NCBI GenBank assembly: GCA_028023455.1
Contig: JAQFVV010000150.1
Coordinates: 2,675,550-2,739,549 of the forward strand
Direction: 5' to 3'
DNA length: 64,000 nucleotides
From: Epiperipatus broadwayi
Lineage: Eukaryota > Onychophora > Udeonychophora > Euonychophora > Peripatidae
Below are positions 47,786-59,558 of the stretch, piece after piece. The notes under the pieces were generated by a model that did not search any database, was not told the origin of the DNA, and saw only the letters and a list, made by a program, of their open reading frames with translations. Every line of letters begins with the position of its first letter. The first letter of the stretch is position 1. Made by a program: the position numbers and the translations under genes.

Positions 47786-48117
47786 TATATATATCATTAT
47801 GAAAAATATTTTATTAAAAGTGTATTTCATTTCTCTTTTTCTTTTCTCCAAGAGAAGGAATAATAAAATAGGATGGTTCCATAGAATAGTCTTATGACAC
47901 TCAATGTAATTACACATGTATTTCAAGATTAAAGAACAAAAATAGAAATACACATAGACAGAATTGCACATATATAATTATGTGAAAATAATTATAATAT
48001 ATTATTGTTAATTGAGGTTTTGATAATACCATGACCTATTTAAAAATCAAATATAAAAGAATAATTGAAAATTTTTAAACCTCTAATATAAATGAGTAAT
48101 TTCTCCATTAAAGTAAA
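47786..48117. other. No feature recognised
   Basis: AT-rich spacer. Confidence 0.5.
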
Positions 48118-48572
48118 AATTCATATGTAAAATGTTTTACTTTATGTAAATAAAATGCAAAAAATTTTTGTTTAAAATAATACTTTTATGTAAATAGTCA
48201 ACTAAAAAGTAGAAAAATAACAAACTAATCTGATCTGTGATTAATTTGCCATTCTTGGGAAATATCAGAGACTTTAAGAATCTAGACTTGTTATAAACAA
48301 TTAGAAATTGCAAGAATAATGCCATTTAATAAAAACATTTGAGGCCTTTTTGATTTTTATGATTTATTTGAGTCTCAAATGCTTCTATGAAATGACAATA
48401 TTTCTGCACATTTCAATTGTTTTATAACAAGTCAGAATTCTTAAGATCTCTGATATTTTCCAAGAATGGCAAATTAATTGAGACATGGATTACCTTTTTT
48501 TACTTTTTAGTCAGCTATTTACGTAAAAGCATTATTTAAAATAAATTCATTTTACATATTATTGTTTACTTT
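48118..48572. repeat. Fold-back repeat with ~210-bp arms
   Basis: ATATGTAAAATG... at the left pairs with ...CATTTTACATAT at the right. Both arms carry TTTGCCATTCTTGG, AATATCAGAGA and a CTTGTTATAA block or their complements. The arms have diverged by indels and substitutions, so it is older than the repeat at 7895. Confidence 0.78.
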
Positions 48573-48875
48573 TTAGTTATATTTACATATTATTTTTTAA
48601 AAAATGACTAAAACTACAAAACTTTCTGACAAAAATTATAATATAATAACAAGATGTGAAAAAAACCCCTATAACAAAAGAATTGTAAATTAAAATACCA
48701 TATGATTGTCTACTAATTAAAAATATTTACCTATTGACTTTTTAATTAATTTAGTTAATTAAATATGAATTAAATCAATATTAATAAAATTTTGTTATAC
48801 AAATGTAATGTTTTTGTCTGATATATATATATTAATTTAATTAATAAAATTTTATTTTATAATTGTAATATTTCT
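48573..48875. other. No feature recognised
   Basis: AT-rich, with (TA)n near 48822. Confidence 0.5.
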
Positions 48876-48940
48876 GTTGGCTTAGTTGTTAAGGAGTTTT
48901 TTTGAGAAGTATAAAGATGTGAGTTCGAATTCTAAATGAG
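48876..48940 (+). repeat. tRNA-like sequence, possible SINE head
   Basis: TTGGCTTAGTTGTTAAGG resembles a tRNA D-arm/A-box and GAGTTCGAATTCT (48921-48933) a T-arm/B-box. The spacing is tRNA-like, and the arms are too degraded for a functional tRNA. It could be a third SINE family or a tRNA pseudogene. Confidence 0.45.
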
Positions 48941-49805
48941 AACATATTTTGTTTCATTGTTAAAAATAAAAATATGGACATGTAGACAGAAACATATACA
49001 GACAAGGCAAGTTAGTATAAAAAAATGTAAAAAAAAGATTCAGATCAGATTGACTTTTGGACAAAAAGTGTTGCTAAATGAAATTCAAACCAATGAAAAA
49101 ACAAATAAAATAGCCAGAAAATCAAGCACTATTACTTTATAAAATAGTCATAAACTGCAAAATCATATCACTATGGGTGGGGGATCACTGTTTTAATGGG
49201 AAGTTAAGAATGCCTTAATAGACTTAAGTGTACTAACAGTGATTATCTATCAAGATATGTGTGGTTTGAAATTCACTTATATCCTTGCCTTACAACTTGC
49301 CTGCATATAAATCTTTTGAAACTTTTCCCGTTGAAAGTCTTCAGGAAGCTGCCAGATGATCAGATTTAGTTTTAATATGCTTTTTATCATTTATAACTAA
49401 TAAATAGCAAATGCTTATTTTTAATATTATGGAAAAATGGAAATTTGTGGAATAATCAGAGTTTAAATAATTATCAAAACCGCAATTATATTATTTCTAA
49501 AAAAGAAAGTTTCTAAAAAGAAGGAAGAGTACATATGCCCCCCTTCCCGCCTCTGTTAGTTCACAGATTTAGAAAAAGTTGAAAACTAAAGATACCTGAA
49601 TGAAATAATTATTCTGTATAATTCATTAATCAACATTTATTAGTTATTGCTTAATATTGGCTGTAGATTTAAATAAGAAAATTTATCGTAAATATATTTA
49701 GTATTATCATTAGTAATGTATATATTTTATTATCTGGTGTTCAACATTTGCATTTGAAGAAAAGTTTATGTAGAATATGGTACAAAGTTATTCTTAACTG
49801 ATATA
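48941..49805. other. No gene recognised
   Basis: AT-rich, with a small C/G-rich patch near 49536-49555. Confidence 0.5.
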
Positions 49806-49809
49806 TTGT

Positions 49810-50018
49810 ATAATAGATGGATAATTGAAATCTTATACCGGATTCCAAGAGATTGTAAAAGACCCAGAATGAGACCACATGTGAGATGGATGGATGAAAT
49901 AAAAAAGTGTGCAGGAGTGATGTGGAGAAGAGAAGCTAAAGATCAGAGAAGATGGATTGAATTTGGAGAGACCTTCAACCTGCAGTGGATTGATAAGGGT
50001 TGATGATGATGATGAAAA
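49810..50018 (+). mobile_element. RTE-like LINE 3' end fragment
   Basis: An open 65-codon frame reads RWIIEILYRIPRDCKRP, then VRWMDEIKKCAGVMWRREAK, ending in TTGATGATGATGATG. The fragment is only about 200 bases, truncated at the RW motif. Confidence 0.88.
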
Positions 50019-50674
50019 TGCTCATTTATGCCACATTCAAATTACTTTTAAAATCTGTTATTTTATTTTTTACTTTTTACTTATTAAAATAATTTTGCTT
50101 TGTTAAAATTTAAAGCATTTGACTATTCTTCTCTTCTATGCATTATTTATAGTAGAATACTAAATTAAACTTAATTACTTAATGTGTTCATGGAATATCA
50201 ATTTATTAGTTACAAATGTTGTACTTAATTCTCATATGTGAAAGAGATCTCAGTATGGAACATAAACGAAAGCATGGGTAAGGGGTAGAGATGATGATGG
50301 TGTTTGTTATACATTTAAAACCATAGCTGGGTGTACAATAAATTCAAATCATCATTGCCACATTATTCTTAGGCCATTATTAGTAATTTACTCCTGTTTA
50401 TCTATAAATCTTTACGTTACGTTTTAAATGAAAAATGAAGGTTGGGGATATAGTATTTTTATTTAAATGTACTCCATCTGAGTACAGTTACAATGTGTAT
50501 AAATATACTTCTTAAGTGTGCGCATTGACTCCTTCATATCAAAGACCTATCTTAATAAATACATAATTCTGTATTTACGAAAATTATAATATTTGATAAA
50601 CATGTTTTATGTGATATTTCTAATTTTTTTAGTCTATTATTTGGTAATTTATTGTATAAGTAATATATAAGGTA
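50019..50674. other. No gene recognised
   Basis: AT-rich spacer. Confidence 0.5.
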
Positions 50675-50856
50675 TATGAGCACAGACTAGAGATGGTAAT
50701 CTGGACCAACTGATGATTGCTGGTTTAGCATAAAATGCGTATATTGGTGATTATTTATCTTTTCAACATATATGTGTTCAAGTGTATCAGTGTTATGAGA
50801 TAGTGTGGAGAGTGGTGCGTCGTATGAAAGTCTGTGCTCATATATTCTATATATTA
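50675..50856 (+). mobile_element. MITE family G, copy 2, with inverted ends
   Basis: ATATGAGCACAGACT at the left and its complement AGTCTGTGCTCATAT at the right. The interior has GGTAATCTGGACCAACTGAT and CAACATATATGTGTTCAAG. The flanks are AT-rich, so I cannot fix a target duplication. Confidence 0.8.
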
Positions 50857-51072
50857 CATATATAAACACAGGTATATAATAAGCCTGTGTGTGTTTCAGT
50901 TATTTTATTGTATAAGGTAAATCGAAAAAAATATTTAATAGTTTATTTTTAGTCTATTGTTTTAATTTAAATAAAATATAAATTATTAAATTTGATTTTT
51001 ATTTGCATAATAGAATTATTTTTTTATTTAAAAAATCTGTTTTTTTTTTAATTTTATTTTATTTTATTTAAT

Positions 51073-52102
51073 ATGACTGACTTTAAAGTTGAAGAACAGC
51101 ATTTACCTAATTGTATGCTGTATTTATTTCACTAAAAACAGAATGCTACAGAGGTTACCAAAATCATTTGCTCAACTTATGAAGAGATATTGAAGGTTAA
51201 CAAATGTCAGCGATGGTTTAGAAAATGTGCAGAAAAAAAAATTTGATCTCTCTGATTGTCAAGGATCTGGAAGACTTCTTACCCTAGATGACCATGTTCT
51301 TAAGATCCTTGTTGAATCAGATCCAAAACAAACCATATTAGAATTAGCAGAGAATCTTAATTCATCACGAACAACTCTCCAAGAGCATTTACATAACATT
51401 GACAAGGTTTTAGATGGCGTACTGGTCCCACATGAACTGCCAGACAACAGTAAAACACAGAGACAGGCGATTTGCAATTCGCTGTTGACCAGGGATAATA
51501 AAATGACCCTTTTTGGAAGGAGTCATAATTGGTGATGAAAAAATGGAAGCTGTAAAAGAATATTAAACATAAACAGATGATTTCTCTAAATCAAACTCCA
51601 ATTTTAACCTGTAAAGCACGACTTCATTCACAAAAGGTTCTGTTGTGCTTCGGTGGGATATTCATGGAATTTATTCATTATTAACTTTCAACAAGGTACG
51701 ACTATCGCAGCAGCCATCTATTGTGAACAATTAGAGTGATCACATCGAGCATTGTTAATCAAATGTCCTGTTCTTATCAATCGAAAAGAGATACTATTGC
51801 AGCAAGATAATGCAAAATCAGATTATGCAAGAATGACTCTAGAAAAAATGAGGCAGTTAGGATGGGAACTTCTATCACATTCTCCATATTTGCCGGATAC
51901 TTTCCCTTAGTGACTATTACTTATTCAGGTCCTTAGAACGCAGCATAAGAAATAAAACCTCCCGTTTACAAGATGATATACAAAAGAGTTTAATATCATT
52001 TTTTGCATCCAAAGAAAAAACTTTTTTCACAAAAGGAATTCTAAACTTAGTAGATCATTGAAATAAGATTATAATTAACGATGATGTTTATATAATTGAA
52101 TA
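51073..52102 (+). pseudogene. mariner-family transposase, full length but broken
   Basis: About 340 codons, the normal mariner size. In order: ATEVTKIICSTYEEIL and CQRWF (DNA-binding region), GSGRLLTLDD, DPKQTILELAENLN (second helix-turn-helix), VPHELPD (the WVPHEL motif with W changed to V), then IGDEK with the first catalytic Asp at about 51534, DNAK with the second at about 51806, SPYLPD, and SDYYLF with the third at about 51912. The spacing of roughly 34-35 codons between the last two fits mariner D34D. Stops (one near 51133) and frameshifts (near 51530 and 51905) inactivate it. The longest open piece is 51227-51535. It would have cut and pasted mariner DNA at TA sites. Confidence 0.92.
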
Positions 52103-52139
52103 ACGTTAATTTCTTCTTTAATAAAATTTATATTAAAAA

Positions 52140-52164
52140 TAAGTACCGTAAAAAATTGATTACT
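52140..52164 (+). repeat. Possible right terminus of the mariner element
   Basis: The sequence after the transposase ends GATTACTTTCTGATCCCCCT followed by TTATA. This could be a mariner inverted end next to a TA. A weak partner, TATAAGGTAAATCGAAAAAA near 50913, is too diverged to confirm. Confidence 0.4.
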
Positions 52165-54299
52165 TTCTGATCCCCCTTTATACAATCAGAAGACAGTGAG
52201 CAATTTCTAACACTTTAAATTAAGTAAACAAAATTTTGTAAGATTTTTTAATACTTGGAATTATTGAAAAAGAAAAAGATTTGTAAGACTGTAACGTTAG
52301 TACCCTCAATGTGAAGTTTTAAAAACTTTCTTAGAAGTTAAAATCATATTAAATCTCAAACAAGTGCGTTTAAAAACATTTCTTGTACCTAAAAGTATCA
52401 TTAAATCTGGCACACTTGCTATATTGTACAGACACATGAAAAACATTTTCTAAAAGAGAGCTTTTAAAAAAAGCAATTTTTGGGATGGATATGCCTATGA
52501 GATGGACCTACGAGTTGAAATGTAGTTAAAGATTAAATATCAGCTATAGAGCAAGATACTTCTTAAATAATTTTCTATTTAAAATGTTCAGAGATATATT
52601 CTAACATTTTGAATGAAAAAAAATTAACATATCACAAATTAACTAGCAATTACTGCTAAATATAAATCTAAAAATATTCAGAGAGAATAATTGGTACAAT
52701 TGATGATAATTTTAAGTTTAAAAAACAACAACTAGTCTTGGTATTATGAAGATATTTATAGATATGAACATTGATCAGAAGAAAACGGTTTCTCTAACAA
52801 GTGGCAGTGTTCCAAATGTGATTGTACAACATAATGGATAAAAAAAAAACAATTCAAAGAAGTTATGGGATATTCTTAATTAAATTTGATTATTTGAGGC
52901 CATTAGGAGGAATATATGAAATAAAAGTGGTTGAATTATTTTCAAATCTGATGTCAGCTTTTAGAACGGTTTAAGGAATTTAGACAATTGGAAACACTCT
53001 AAAATTTATTACCTCTTCTTATAGAATTTAATTAAAAAACTTCAAATTGAAATTTTTCAATTGTCTGTGTGTTAATAAATGATTTGTGCTTTATAAATGG
53101 AATTAATAAAATCCCAAACTGTAGGGAAAAAAATTGAAAAATTAAGTATACAATTAGCAAAAAAAAAAAGGCTTGTGAAATTATTATGGGGGGGGGGGCA
53201 TATGGCTTTATTGCTCGGGAGTTCATAAAAAGTTTGAACTCCAGAATGATCGACGATCTATGAACTAAGACAAACGCAGGGTTGAAAATATATCAGTAGA
53301 ATAAAGGACTTGAAATTATCCTATTAACAAAGATGAAATTTTCCCCAATACTGTTTTTTCAATGAAAAAGTTAGCAAATGAATTTCTAATAACGTTTGGA
53401 TCAACACATGCGCTGTAAAGAATCATTTGTTTTCTTCAATAAATTTTAAGACATCTTTGAAAAAATAAACTTGGTATAAAAGTGACTGTTGAATGTATAC
53501 AATTATCAGCCTCCAATTCTTACGTTCTTTCTGTTAATCAATTTCTGTATCTCTCTTATAACTATACTTTTTAACATTGAGGTTTTTTTTTTTTATGAAT
53601 ATAGAAAGGTTGGCAAAGACCCCAACTTTGAAGACTAGACTTTTGTATCAGAATTGCCTTTTCTTAGATGAATTGAGTTTACTATAGGTAAAGAATATTA
53701 TCTATTGAATTTATTGATCTATAAATGATATTTTATTTTCTATTTGCATACCAATCTAATAATTTTAATTTAGAGCTTCCTTTATCCAATCTCTGGGTCT
53801 GCATCTTCTATGAGGTTTTTCTTAGAAGTTATTACATTTTTAGTTCCTTAAATTATTTGAAGTCAAATTGATGATATAAAATTTTGATTTAGACTCTTCA
53901 TTACCATTGCTATTTAAAACCATTTCTTTCTGCAATAATCAAATGATAGTTTCACTTTTAAATCGGTCTTCTGCTTACAGACTTAACATTTTTTTTTTTT
54001 ATAAAAACAAATATTTCACGATCTAAACCCACTTTTAGATGTTTAAGCTATTAAACTGTTAAAAGACTTAAATATTAATGATAAAAGACTTAAATAAGTT
54101 GAGAAAAAAGAGCCATATATTAACAGTAATATAAAATGAAAAATACATCTAGACATAAAAAATAATATTTATCGATTAAGAAATTGTATTCTCCTTTTTA
54201 CAAATTTCTACTATACATTAAATATAATAATTTATTAAGGGTAAAAATGTAATTTATAGAAAAGGAATAATGTGTAAAATATTAATGAGAGATAAAACA
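52165..54299. other. No gene recognised over ~2.1 kb
   Basis: AT-rich. At 53189-53235 a G-run followed by GCATATGGCTTTATTGCTC matches the body of SINE family B (complement of GAGCAATGAAGCCATATGC), so a small SINE-B relic is present. Nothing else is supported. Confidence 0.5.
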
Positions 54300-54680
54300 A
54301 TTATCATTATCATCATAAAGTCATCATTATCAATTATTTGAAAAAAATAGGTTTCAGAGTTTAATCCAGTTTCTTCAATCGATAGCTTTCTTCTCTACTT
54401 CACACCACTAAACTTCCTTATTCCATCTACTCATTTCCGTTGAAATTTTTTTCTAGATTGTTTACAATTTTTCGGGATCCAGAATAAGAACCAACTGCCC
54501 ATTCCATTATCATTTCTTATAACAATATATAAACCATAGCTCTATTTCAGTTCTTCTTTGTTTCAATGACGTCATCCATGTATGTCAATGTTCATTTTCT
54601 TTTTGATACTCCCAATGTACATTTCTGTACATTTCATTGAATGATCTGAAATCTCTACATCCAAGTAAGATCACAATACT
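54300..54680 (-). mobile_element. Highly decayed RTE-like LINE 3' end
   Basis: Read against the copy at 9108-9480, blocks line up in order: TCATCATTATCAAT tail, TTCCATCTACTCATT, CCCATTCCATTATCATTTCT (homologous to CCCATCTATTATCATCTCTT) and ATTGAATGATCTGAAATCTC (homologous to GAGTGGTCTGAAGTCTC). No frame survives, so this is the oldest RTE relic in the window. Confidence 0.7.
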
Positions 54681-54740
54681 GTACTGGATTGTAATTATTT
54701 GATTAAAAACGAACAACTGTTTTTCTTAGTTTTAGCAATA

Positions 54741-54841
54741 CAAACCGAGAGGTCATCGCGGCCGCCTTGCAAGCAAGAAGATGGTTGCAGATGGTTGTGG
54801 GTTCGCGTCCCGGCGATGCTATGACACATGAAAAAAAAAAA
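54741..54841 (+). repeat. tRNA-derived SINE, family A, copy 5
   Basis: CCGAGAGGTCATCGCGGCCG, then GGGTTCGCGTCCCGGCGATG, then CTATGACACATG plus ten or more A. It shares the CCGAGAGGTCATCGC variant with copy 4. Confidence 0.88.
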
Positions 54842-55515
54842 TAGACCTTTTTCTATCCATTCACTATATACTAATAAGGACACCCAATTTATTTTATCTT
54901 TTAACTGATGTATATTGTATATTTAATAAAATAGGAATGAATGATAATCTTTATCCCGTAAATGTATCTAAAGTGTCAAAGATATGAGTGCAAAACATTT
55001 GACATTTGCAGACCAAATTTAAATATTAATGTAGAAGTAATTTAAAAATCACAATATGATTGGCCTCTACAATTAGATGCAGAGCAGTTATAAAAGAAAG
55101 ATTAAGAATGCGGTGATAGTGACGCAATAAATCGTTCGATTATTTAATTAGTAGAATATGATCTATTAATAATAACTTACTTTAGGTGAGCATTTTAATA
55201 CTTTATAGAAAAGGGTATTATCATGGAGATGATGATGAAAAATCTATGCACAACACATATTCTACTAAATTTTAATTAGATATTAGTAATCGATATATAT
55301 ATATAGCAACTTGTTTAAGTTATAAAAAAAAAATATTTCGTACTACTTAGAAAAATATGCAAGTTTTTATTATTTTTTAAGTAAAGTATTTGAATTTTAT
55401 TTAAACATTTAAACTATATGTATTTATGGAAGCACACACAAACAAAAGAATTATTGAATACTTTGTTTTCAAATCAGATGATAAAGTTAGAATAAATTCT
55501 GGAAGTAACAGTGGA
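54842..55515. other. No gene recognised
   Basis: AT-rich spacer upstream of the promoter candidate. Confidence 0.5.
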
Positions 55516-55880
55516 AAAAAAAAAAAAAAAAACGTGACGTCACAATCTGTTGTAGCGCTCTATTAAAATTTATTGGTAAAGCTAAGCACGTGGTTCGACT
55601 GATTACAGCGGCATGCCCGAATGACTTTTCTGCATTATCTGTCAGTAAAAGTAATGCACGCTTACATTTGGTTTCCTTTCTTTTAAACTACGGTGAGATG
55701 ATTAACAGGTGTACAGATTTTTGCAGTGGTAATTTTTAATTAAAATTTTCTCACCAAATAGAAATGCTAACTATTCTCCTCTTCTCGATGTTAAATGTGG
55801 ATTGTGATACGAATATTATAAAAAGAAATCGTGGATATATTTATTGCATTTGAGTTTTTTCGTAGCCTGTAGTTTTTAAG
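55516..55880 (+). promoter_or_regulatory. Candidate promoter and first exon with CRE site
   Basis: A poly-A run is followed by a perfect palindromic TGACGTCA (about 55537-55544), the cAMP-response-element consensus, then a CACGTG (about 55588). The segment to 55,880 is less AT-rich than its surroundings. It ends in TTTTTAAG|GTAAGATTTA, a good splice-donor match (GTAAGA at 55881). A short frame beginning MLTILLLFSMLNVD at about 55763 is signal-peptide-like but stops after 30 codons, so it could be an upstream frame. No TATA box is evident. A promoter is plausible, not proven; a second TGACGTCA occurs in an RTE relic at about 54567. Confidence 0.4.
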
Positions 55881-55881
55881 G

Positions 55882-57051
55882 TAAGATTTATTAAATGTAA
55901 TAGTAAAATTGTAGAACATTATTTAATTGAAATTGATTTTGTAACATTTGTTAAATGAAAAAGGAAATACTTTTTCCTCTTTAAGAATGAAATAAAATTA
56001 CGAGTTAGTAAAACAAGAAAACTGCTGAAAGCAAATTTGTTTAGGATGTGTGTATATACCGGTATATAAATTTGTTTTTTTATTTAAATCTAATATTTTA
56101 CATTTAATTTTAATTTTTATTACATTAATATTTGGAAGAATAAAGTTCTAATTACGCTGAATGAAACAAATGCTATTTTTTTTTTCATCTTCAAAGCAAC
56201 TTTCAAAACCTTTACTTGAAGAATATTTAATATTTAAAATAAGCCGACTTTATAAACAATTCTTGTTAAATATAGGTATTTATTAAAATATGTTGATCAA
56301 TAAAGTGTTAATTGCCCGATGAAATGACATATGTTTATTAGAGTAGTTAATGTTAAAGAAGTCTTGCGACTTATTTTCCATTAAATCTTTCTTTTCTTTA
56401 TCTATTTGGTTGTTTCATTGATACGGAAAAGAAAACTTTAATAGCTGACTGCTTTTTGCGGACGCTCTAATTGCGAGACACATTTTTCAAAAGAGCTTTT
56501 ATTATTATTACGGTTTTATAATTAATAATTGCGATTATATCTATAAATTTTATTGACATGATAATTCTAAATGGGTTTTATAAAATTCAAACGTGTGAAT
56601 CTGAGTTGTAAAACATTCAAAATTCAAACTTTTAATTTAACTATTAGAAATAGTTGTTTTTTTTTTTGTTTCTGCAATATCTTTTTTCTTAATTTTATTT
56701 TACTATTATTTACTATGTTTTTCAAGCGGTGGCAAGTTTCCACGAAGTTGTTATTGGATTTTAATCGCTTAATCTCGACCACAGGGTACATTGTTGTTAA
56801 ATTTTATGAAGTTATAAAACCTGCTATCTGATCATTTAAATACTTACATTAATTTTTGTGCTTGAATTTTTTTCTCATTGTGATTATATATAGTATATAC
56901 AATTATTTCCTGTCCTAGAATTTCTCCTTTGATTACTGTGTTTGGATATAATCATTGAGAATTCTTGTTGAATATTGATAACGAAAGGGCTACCTTTCTA
57001 TAATTATTTTATACCTTATTATTTTCTTCTTCTATCAATATTGAATCTCAG
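55882..57051 (+). other. AT-rich, possible intron
   Basis: It begins with a donor-like GTAAGA and ends with TTTTCTTCTTCTATCAATAT and TGAATCTCAG, a pyrimidine-rich acceptor. Contains an unrecognised open frame at 56571-56831. Confidence 0.35.
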
Positions 57052-57137
57052 CACTGCTGATCATGGCTTATAACGACCATAGAAAAAACAGTATCATGTG
57101 TTCACGTTCTTGTCTTGACAATAAAGTCTATGACTGA
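57052..57137 (+). CDS. Possible small coding exon
   Basis: It starts right after the acceptor CAG with ATG at 57063 in an ATCATGG context. The frame reads MAYNDHRKNSIMCSRSCL and stops at 57137 if unspliced. A donor-like ACA|GTATCA at 57090/57091 would leave nine codons plus one base. That phase equals the phase of the downstream candidate exon at 62858, which has a one-in-three chance of happening at random. No protein family is recognised. The downstream AATAAAGT could equally be noise. Confidence 0.25.
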
Positions 57138-57875
57138 GGAGCTTTTTGATTAATCTTTCCGTTTTCTTTATGGTCATATAATTGTGAATCAGTTTTTTAT
57201 TTTATTTTATAATCATTAGAAAGATCAAGTGCGCGCCCTAGCAAATGTTATTAAAAATGATAGCTCACACACAAAACAGCATTATAAAACATAAAATACT
57301 ACACTATTTAAAAAAACAACATTTGAAATTGACAATATGACATATTTATTCTTATTCTAATTATGATGATAATGATGATGAAAGACTCCATATTATAAAG
57401 ATGTGTGTATTAGTCTGCTTAGCCAATGACATGAGTTCAAATTTAGTAAAATGATAAAAGTTTCAAGTAAGTCTAAAGTTAGGTTTAGGATTTTTTTTTT
57501 TAGCAACCCAACCCATGTAGACATCCAATATTGGTTATTAATTAAGTAGATATTTAGGTCATTATTATTTTTGAACACAAGAAATTCCAGCAATATTAAC
57601 AATGTCTTTGTTTGCAGCAAAAAAAAAAAAAAGTATTTCATAAAGATAAATTATTTCTATAATTACACCCAGTTGCTTAATAAAAATAGAAAGATACTCT
57701 TATTATAGATAAAATGAATTGTAAAGTATCAAAAATGATGTTCTAATATCTCGATACATTTTATTATTAATTATATCTATATTTGTTTTCTTAGATTGTA
57801 TTATAAAAATAATTTTTTAATATCTAACATACAGGCTATATATATATACATACAGGCTATATATATATAGGCTGC
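57138..57875. other. No gene recognised
   Basis: AT-rich; tandem ACATACAGGCTATATATATA units near 57829-57872 border the RTE composite. Confidence 0.5.
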
Positions 57876-58350
57876 AGAAAGGAGTTTGCTATTAACTGAA
57901 AGGAGACCCTTTGATTCCTCTTGGAGGCCTTAAAGGAACCGAGCAGGGCAAATTCCTAATGTCCACTCCATACGTTCTTGTCGTTGCAGCTGTTATTACT
58001 ATATGTTTATTCATATAGTATACGAACATGGATGGGCTGCTCACCAACACGCATTAGCCAGCGTGGTGAGTTTATTGGCTTTTTACCTCTGAGTTTAAGA
58101 TCAAGAAACACCATGGTCTTTCTTCTCAGTGCCTGATAAGGCAAAATGAATGTTTGTGTAAATGATAAAGATTTTTCCCAATTATACAATTACGACAGAC
58201 AAAAATAAAGCATGGCCCTTAATCCCAGAAGGCTGTAAAGTCACCACCCAAGGCAGCGGTTGGTGGCCGAAGGCGGAGGGTGCTAAGAATATCCTGGAGG
58301 CAGACCCAGGCTGCCATTTGATGACGACTTTTTATTTAGATACTTACAAC
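57876..58350 (+). mobile_element. RTE-like LINE 5' end, plus-strand copy
   Basis: It contains the 5' leader (from GCAGAAAGGAG) and the first codons of the endonuclease protein: MTDKNKAWPLIPEGCK-type start (from about 58195), GSGWWPKAEGAKN and ADPGCHLMTTFYL. It breaks off at 58350, where it runs directly into the RT of the oppositely oriented copy. Its leader matches 60000-60455 in reverse complement. Confidence 0.88.
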
Positions 58351-58770
58351 TTGTTCTCTTGGTTGGTGGAAATCCAAAGTTCTCTGTAGACGAGTTATAA
58401 TTATCTTGGTAAAATTTTTATATAAAACTGATAAAAGGCTGATAGGTCTGTAATTTCTAATATCTTCTTTATCACCTTTTTTAAATATTAATATTATTAC
58501 TGCATTCTTCCAATCTTCCGGTACATCTTTATCATTTAGACATTTGGTATATAACTTTGCTAAAATTGTTTCTATTTTTTCACCTGCTTCTTTTAATATA
58601 TCAATTATAATTCCATCATTTCCTGGAGCCTTTCCTTTCTTCATACACTTAATTGCATGTCTCACTTCTTCATTTAAAATTCTGGGCAATTCGGAAGATG
58701 TAATAGATATAGGAGGTACTTGTTCTTTATTACTATATAATTCTTGATAAAAATCTTCTACCAATTTCAT
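58351..58770 (-). pseudogene. RTE reverse transcriptase, N-terminal half
   Basis: Carries [31 protein letters not shown] (the GKAPGNDGI motif), [19 protein letters not shown] and [19 protein letters not shown], classic LINE RT motifs 0-2a. It ends at the junction with the inverted copy before the YADD-containing palm. GKAPGNDGI is better conserved than the GKPPANDGI of the copy at 10487. Confidence 0.9.
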
Positions 58771-58916
58771 GATGTCATCTCTCTTTTTAGTAATAATTCC
58801 ATCTTTTTTTCTTATTGCAGATATAAATTTATTACCAATACCAAATTGTTGTTTAACATTTTTGAGACTTTTATTTTCTTCTACAGCTTTCCTTGCTATT
58901 TCACAGTTATACTTTC

Positions 58917-59387
58917 TTATATCATTTTCAATTCTTTTCCTACCATTTTACAAAATTCGAGATATTCAATTCTTTTTAATATATCATTTTTGTATATCTT
59001 CATATTCCTTCTTTTCTTCATAAATTCTCTAGTCTCAGTAGAAATTTTATTAGTCAATTGCTGCTTTTTTCTACCAGCTATGTTTGTTGCAGTTTTTAAA
59101 AGTGTATCAGTTATTTTCATATTAATTTCATTCAAATCTGAATCATGTTCAAAATCTCCTAACACTTGCAACCTATTTGTAAGTTCTAATTTAAATTCAT
59201 TAGAATGTTTCTGAAGATTAGGAATATCAACTGTAAATATTGTTTTTCTTAATAATTTTTGTCTCTCTAGTTTTACATTAACACGTAACTTACACCTTAC
59301 TAATCGATAATCACTTCCTGTGTTAAATTTATTAAGAACATTACAATCTTGAAATATGTATTTTCTGTTAGTCAAAATGTAATCCAA
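58917..59387 (-). pseudogene. RTE endonuclease end and linker
   Basis: Opens with DYILTNRKYIFQDCNVL, then TGSDYRLVRCKLRVN (SDH motif with His replaced by Tyr), and a Lys/Glu-rich linker (ITDTLLKTATNIAGRKKQQL) leading to RT. It corresponds to 10703-11167 of the other copy, which keeps SDHR just upstream. Confidence 0.85.
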
Positions 59388-59558
59388 TTCTGCTGTACCT
59401 TCATTTGGATGCTTCTATGTTCATTCCCTTTTAACATTTTTCTCAAAAAATGAATTCATAATATAAAGTTTTTCTTTTTCTGCAAACTCCACAAGTCTAT
59501 GTCCTCTCTCATTTCTATTACCATAACCAAAATTACCTACAGCAATTTCATCTTTCAT

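Noticed and set aside
58917-59214. Plus-strand frames opposite the RTE copy (and likewise 10779-11108, 42229-42514, 61853-62180)
   Set aside because: They are antisense shadows of the RTE coding sequence.
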